The translations under genes were made by a program, and so were the position numbers. This document shows, piece after piece, positions 5,421 to 5,481 of a stretch of 5,481 nt of DNA. The DNA comes from Actinomycetes bacterium. GTDB taxonomy: Bacteria > Actinomycetota > Actinomycetes > Mycobacteriales > Micromonosporaceae. The first letter of the stretch is position 1; every line of letters starts with the position of its first letter. The notes beneath the pieces are model-generated. The model ran no database searches, was not told the DNA's origin, and saw nothing but the letters and a program-made list of their open reading frames with translations. The DNA lies in assembly GCA_021793335.1 (NCBI GenBank), contig JAJYSW010000213.1:1-5481 (forward strand), written 5' to 3'.

Positions 5421-5481
5421 ATGAACTCGACTCCGACGGCACCCGGCCCTTGGAGCCCCGCGAACCTCGTCCGCTCGGACG
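5421..5481 (+). CDS. Possible start of another gene (partial, 3' end outside window)
   Basis: ATG at 5421 is preceded by GAGGAA (5411-5416) at 4 bases. It opens a frame to the window edge of 20 codons, with G or C at nearly all third positions (product begins MNSTPTAPGPWSP). The product is not recognisable from so little. The alternative is a convergent minus-strand gene: one minus frame across 5379-5481 also stays open with good codon bias (it includes VGVEFIPFLTARVY). The two readings exclude each other, and the ribosome binding site tips the balance only slightly. No clear promoter is visible between the hairpin at 5378 and the ATG. Confidence 0.38.
   Translation, partial: MNSTPTAPGPWSPANLVRSD

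Overview
This is a high-GC window with strong G/C preference at third codon positions and ATGA/GTGA start-stop overlaps between genes. Together these point to an actinomycete chromosome; the genus cannot be told from the sequence alone. All genes look ordinary and intact, apart from two cut by the window edges. I see no tRNA, rRNA, CRISPR array, insertion sequence or phage gene.

Left part (1-2405, + strand): the 3' end of a ThuA-like gene followed by two different Gfo/Idh/MocA-family NAD(P)-dependent oxidoreductases. All three are joined by 4-base start/stop overlaps, so they form one translationally coupled operon whose promoter lies to the left of the window. A ThuA-like protein next to Gfo/Idh/MocA dehydrogenases recalls the thuAB pair of rhizobial trehalose catabolism. 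The likely job is oxidative catabolism of a sugar, glycoside or polyol, possibly through keto-sugar intermediates; the actual substrate is not visible.

Middle (2406-3316): a 176-base convergent gap holding small inverted repeats, then a TetR-family repressor on the minus strand. The repressor diverges from a two-gene plus-strand operon across an unusually AT-rich 84-base intergenic region. That region contains two copies of the dyad TTTACnnnGTAAA, 32 bp centre to centre. One lies between the -35 and -10 of the best plus-strand promoter, the other just past the expected transcription start. This is a textbook layout for a TetR repressor acting on both divergent units.

Right part (3317-5277, + strand): a 151-residue four-helix membrane protein of unknown function, coupled by an ATGA overlap to a cytoplasmic type-B carboxylesterase with a complete catalytic triad. 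With the repressor they form a compact ligand-responsive module: the repressor senses a compound, and the membrane protein and esterase act on or respond to it (inference). The end of the window (5278-5481) holds two inverted repeats, one straddling the esterase stop codon and one long and near-perfect, then a possible start of another plus-strand gene at 5421.

The most noteworthy items are the twin-operator switch and its uncharacterised membrane protein plus esterase pair. Nothing here amounts to a clearly new class of system.
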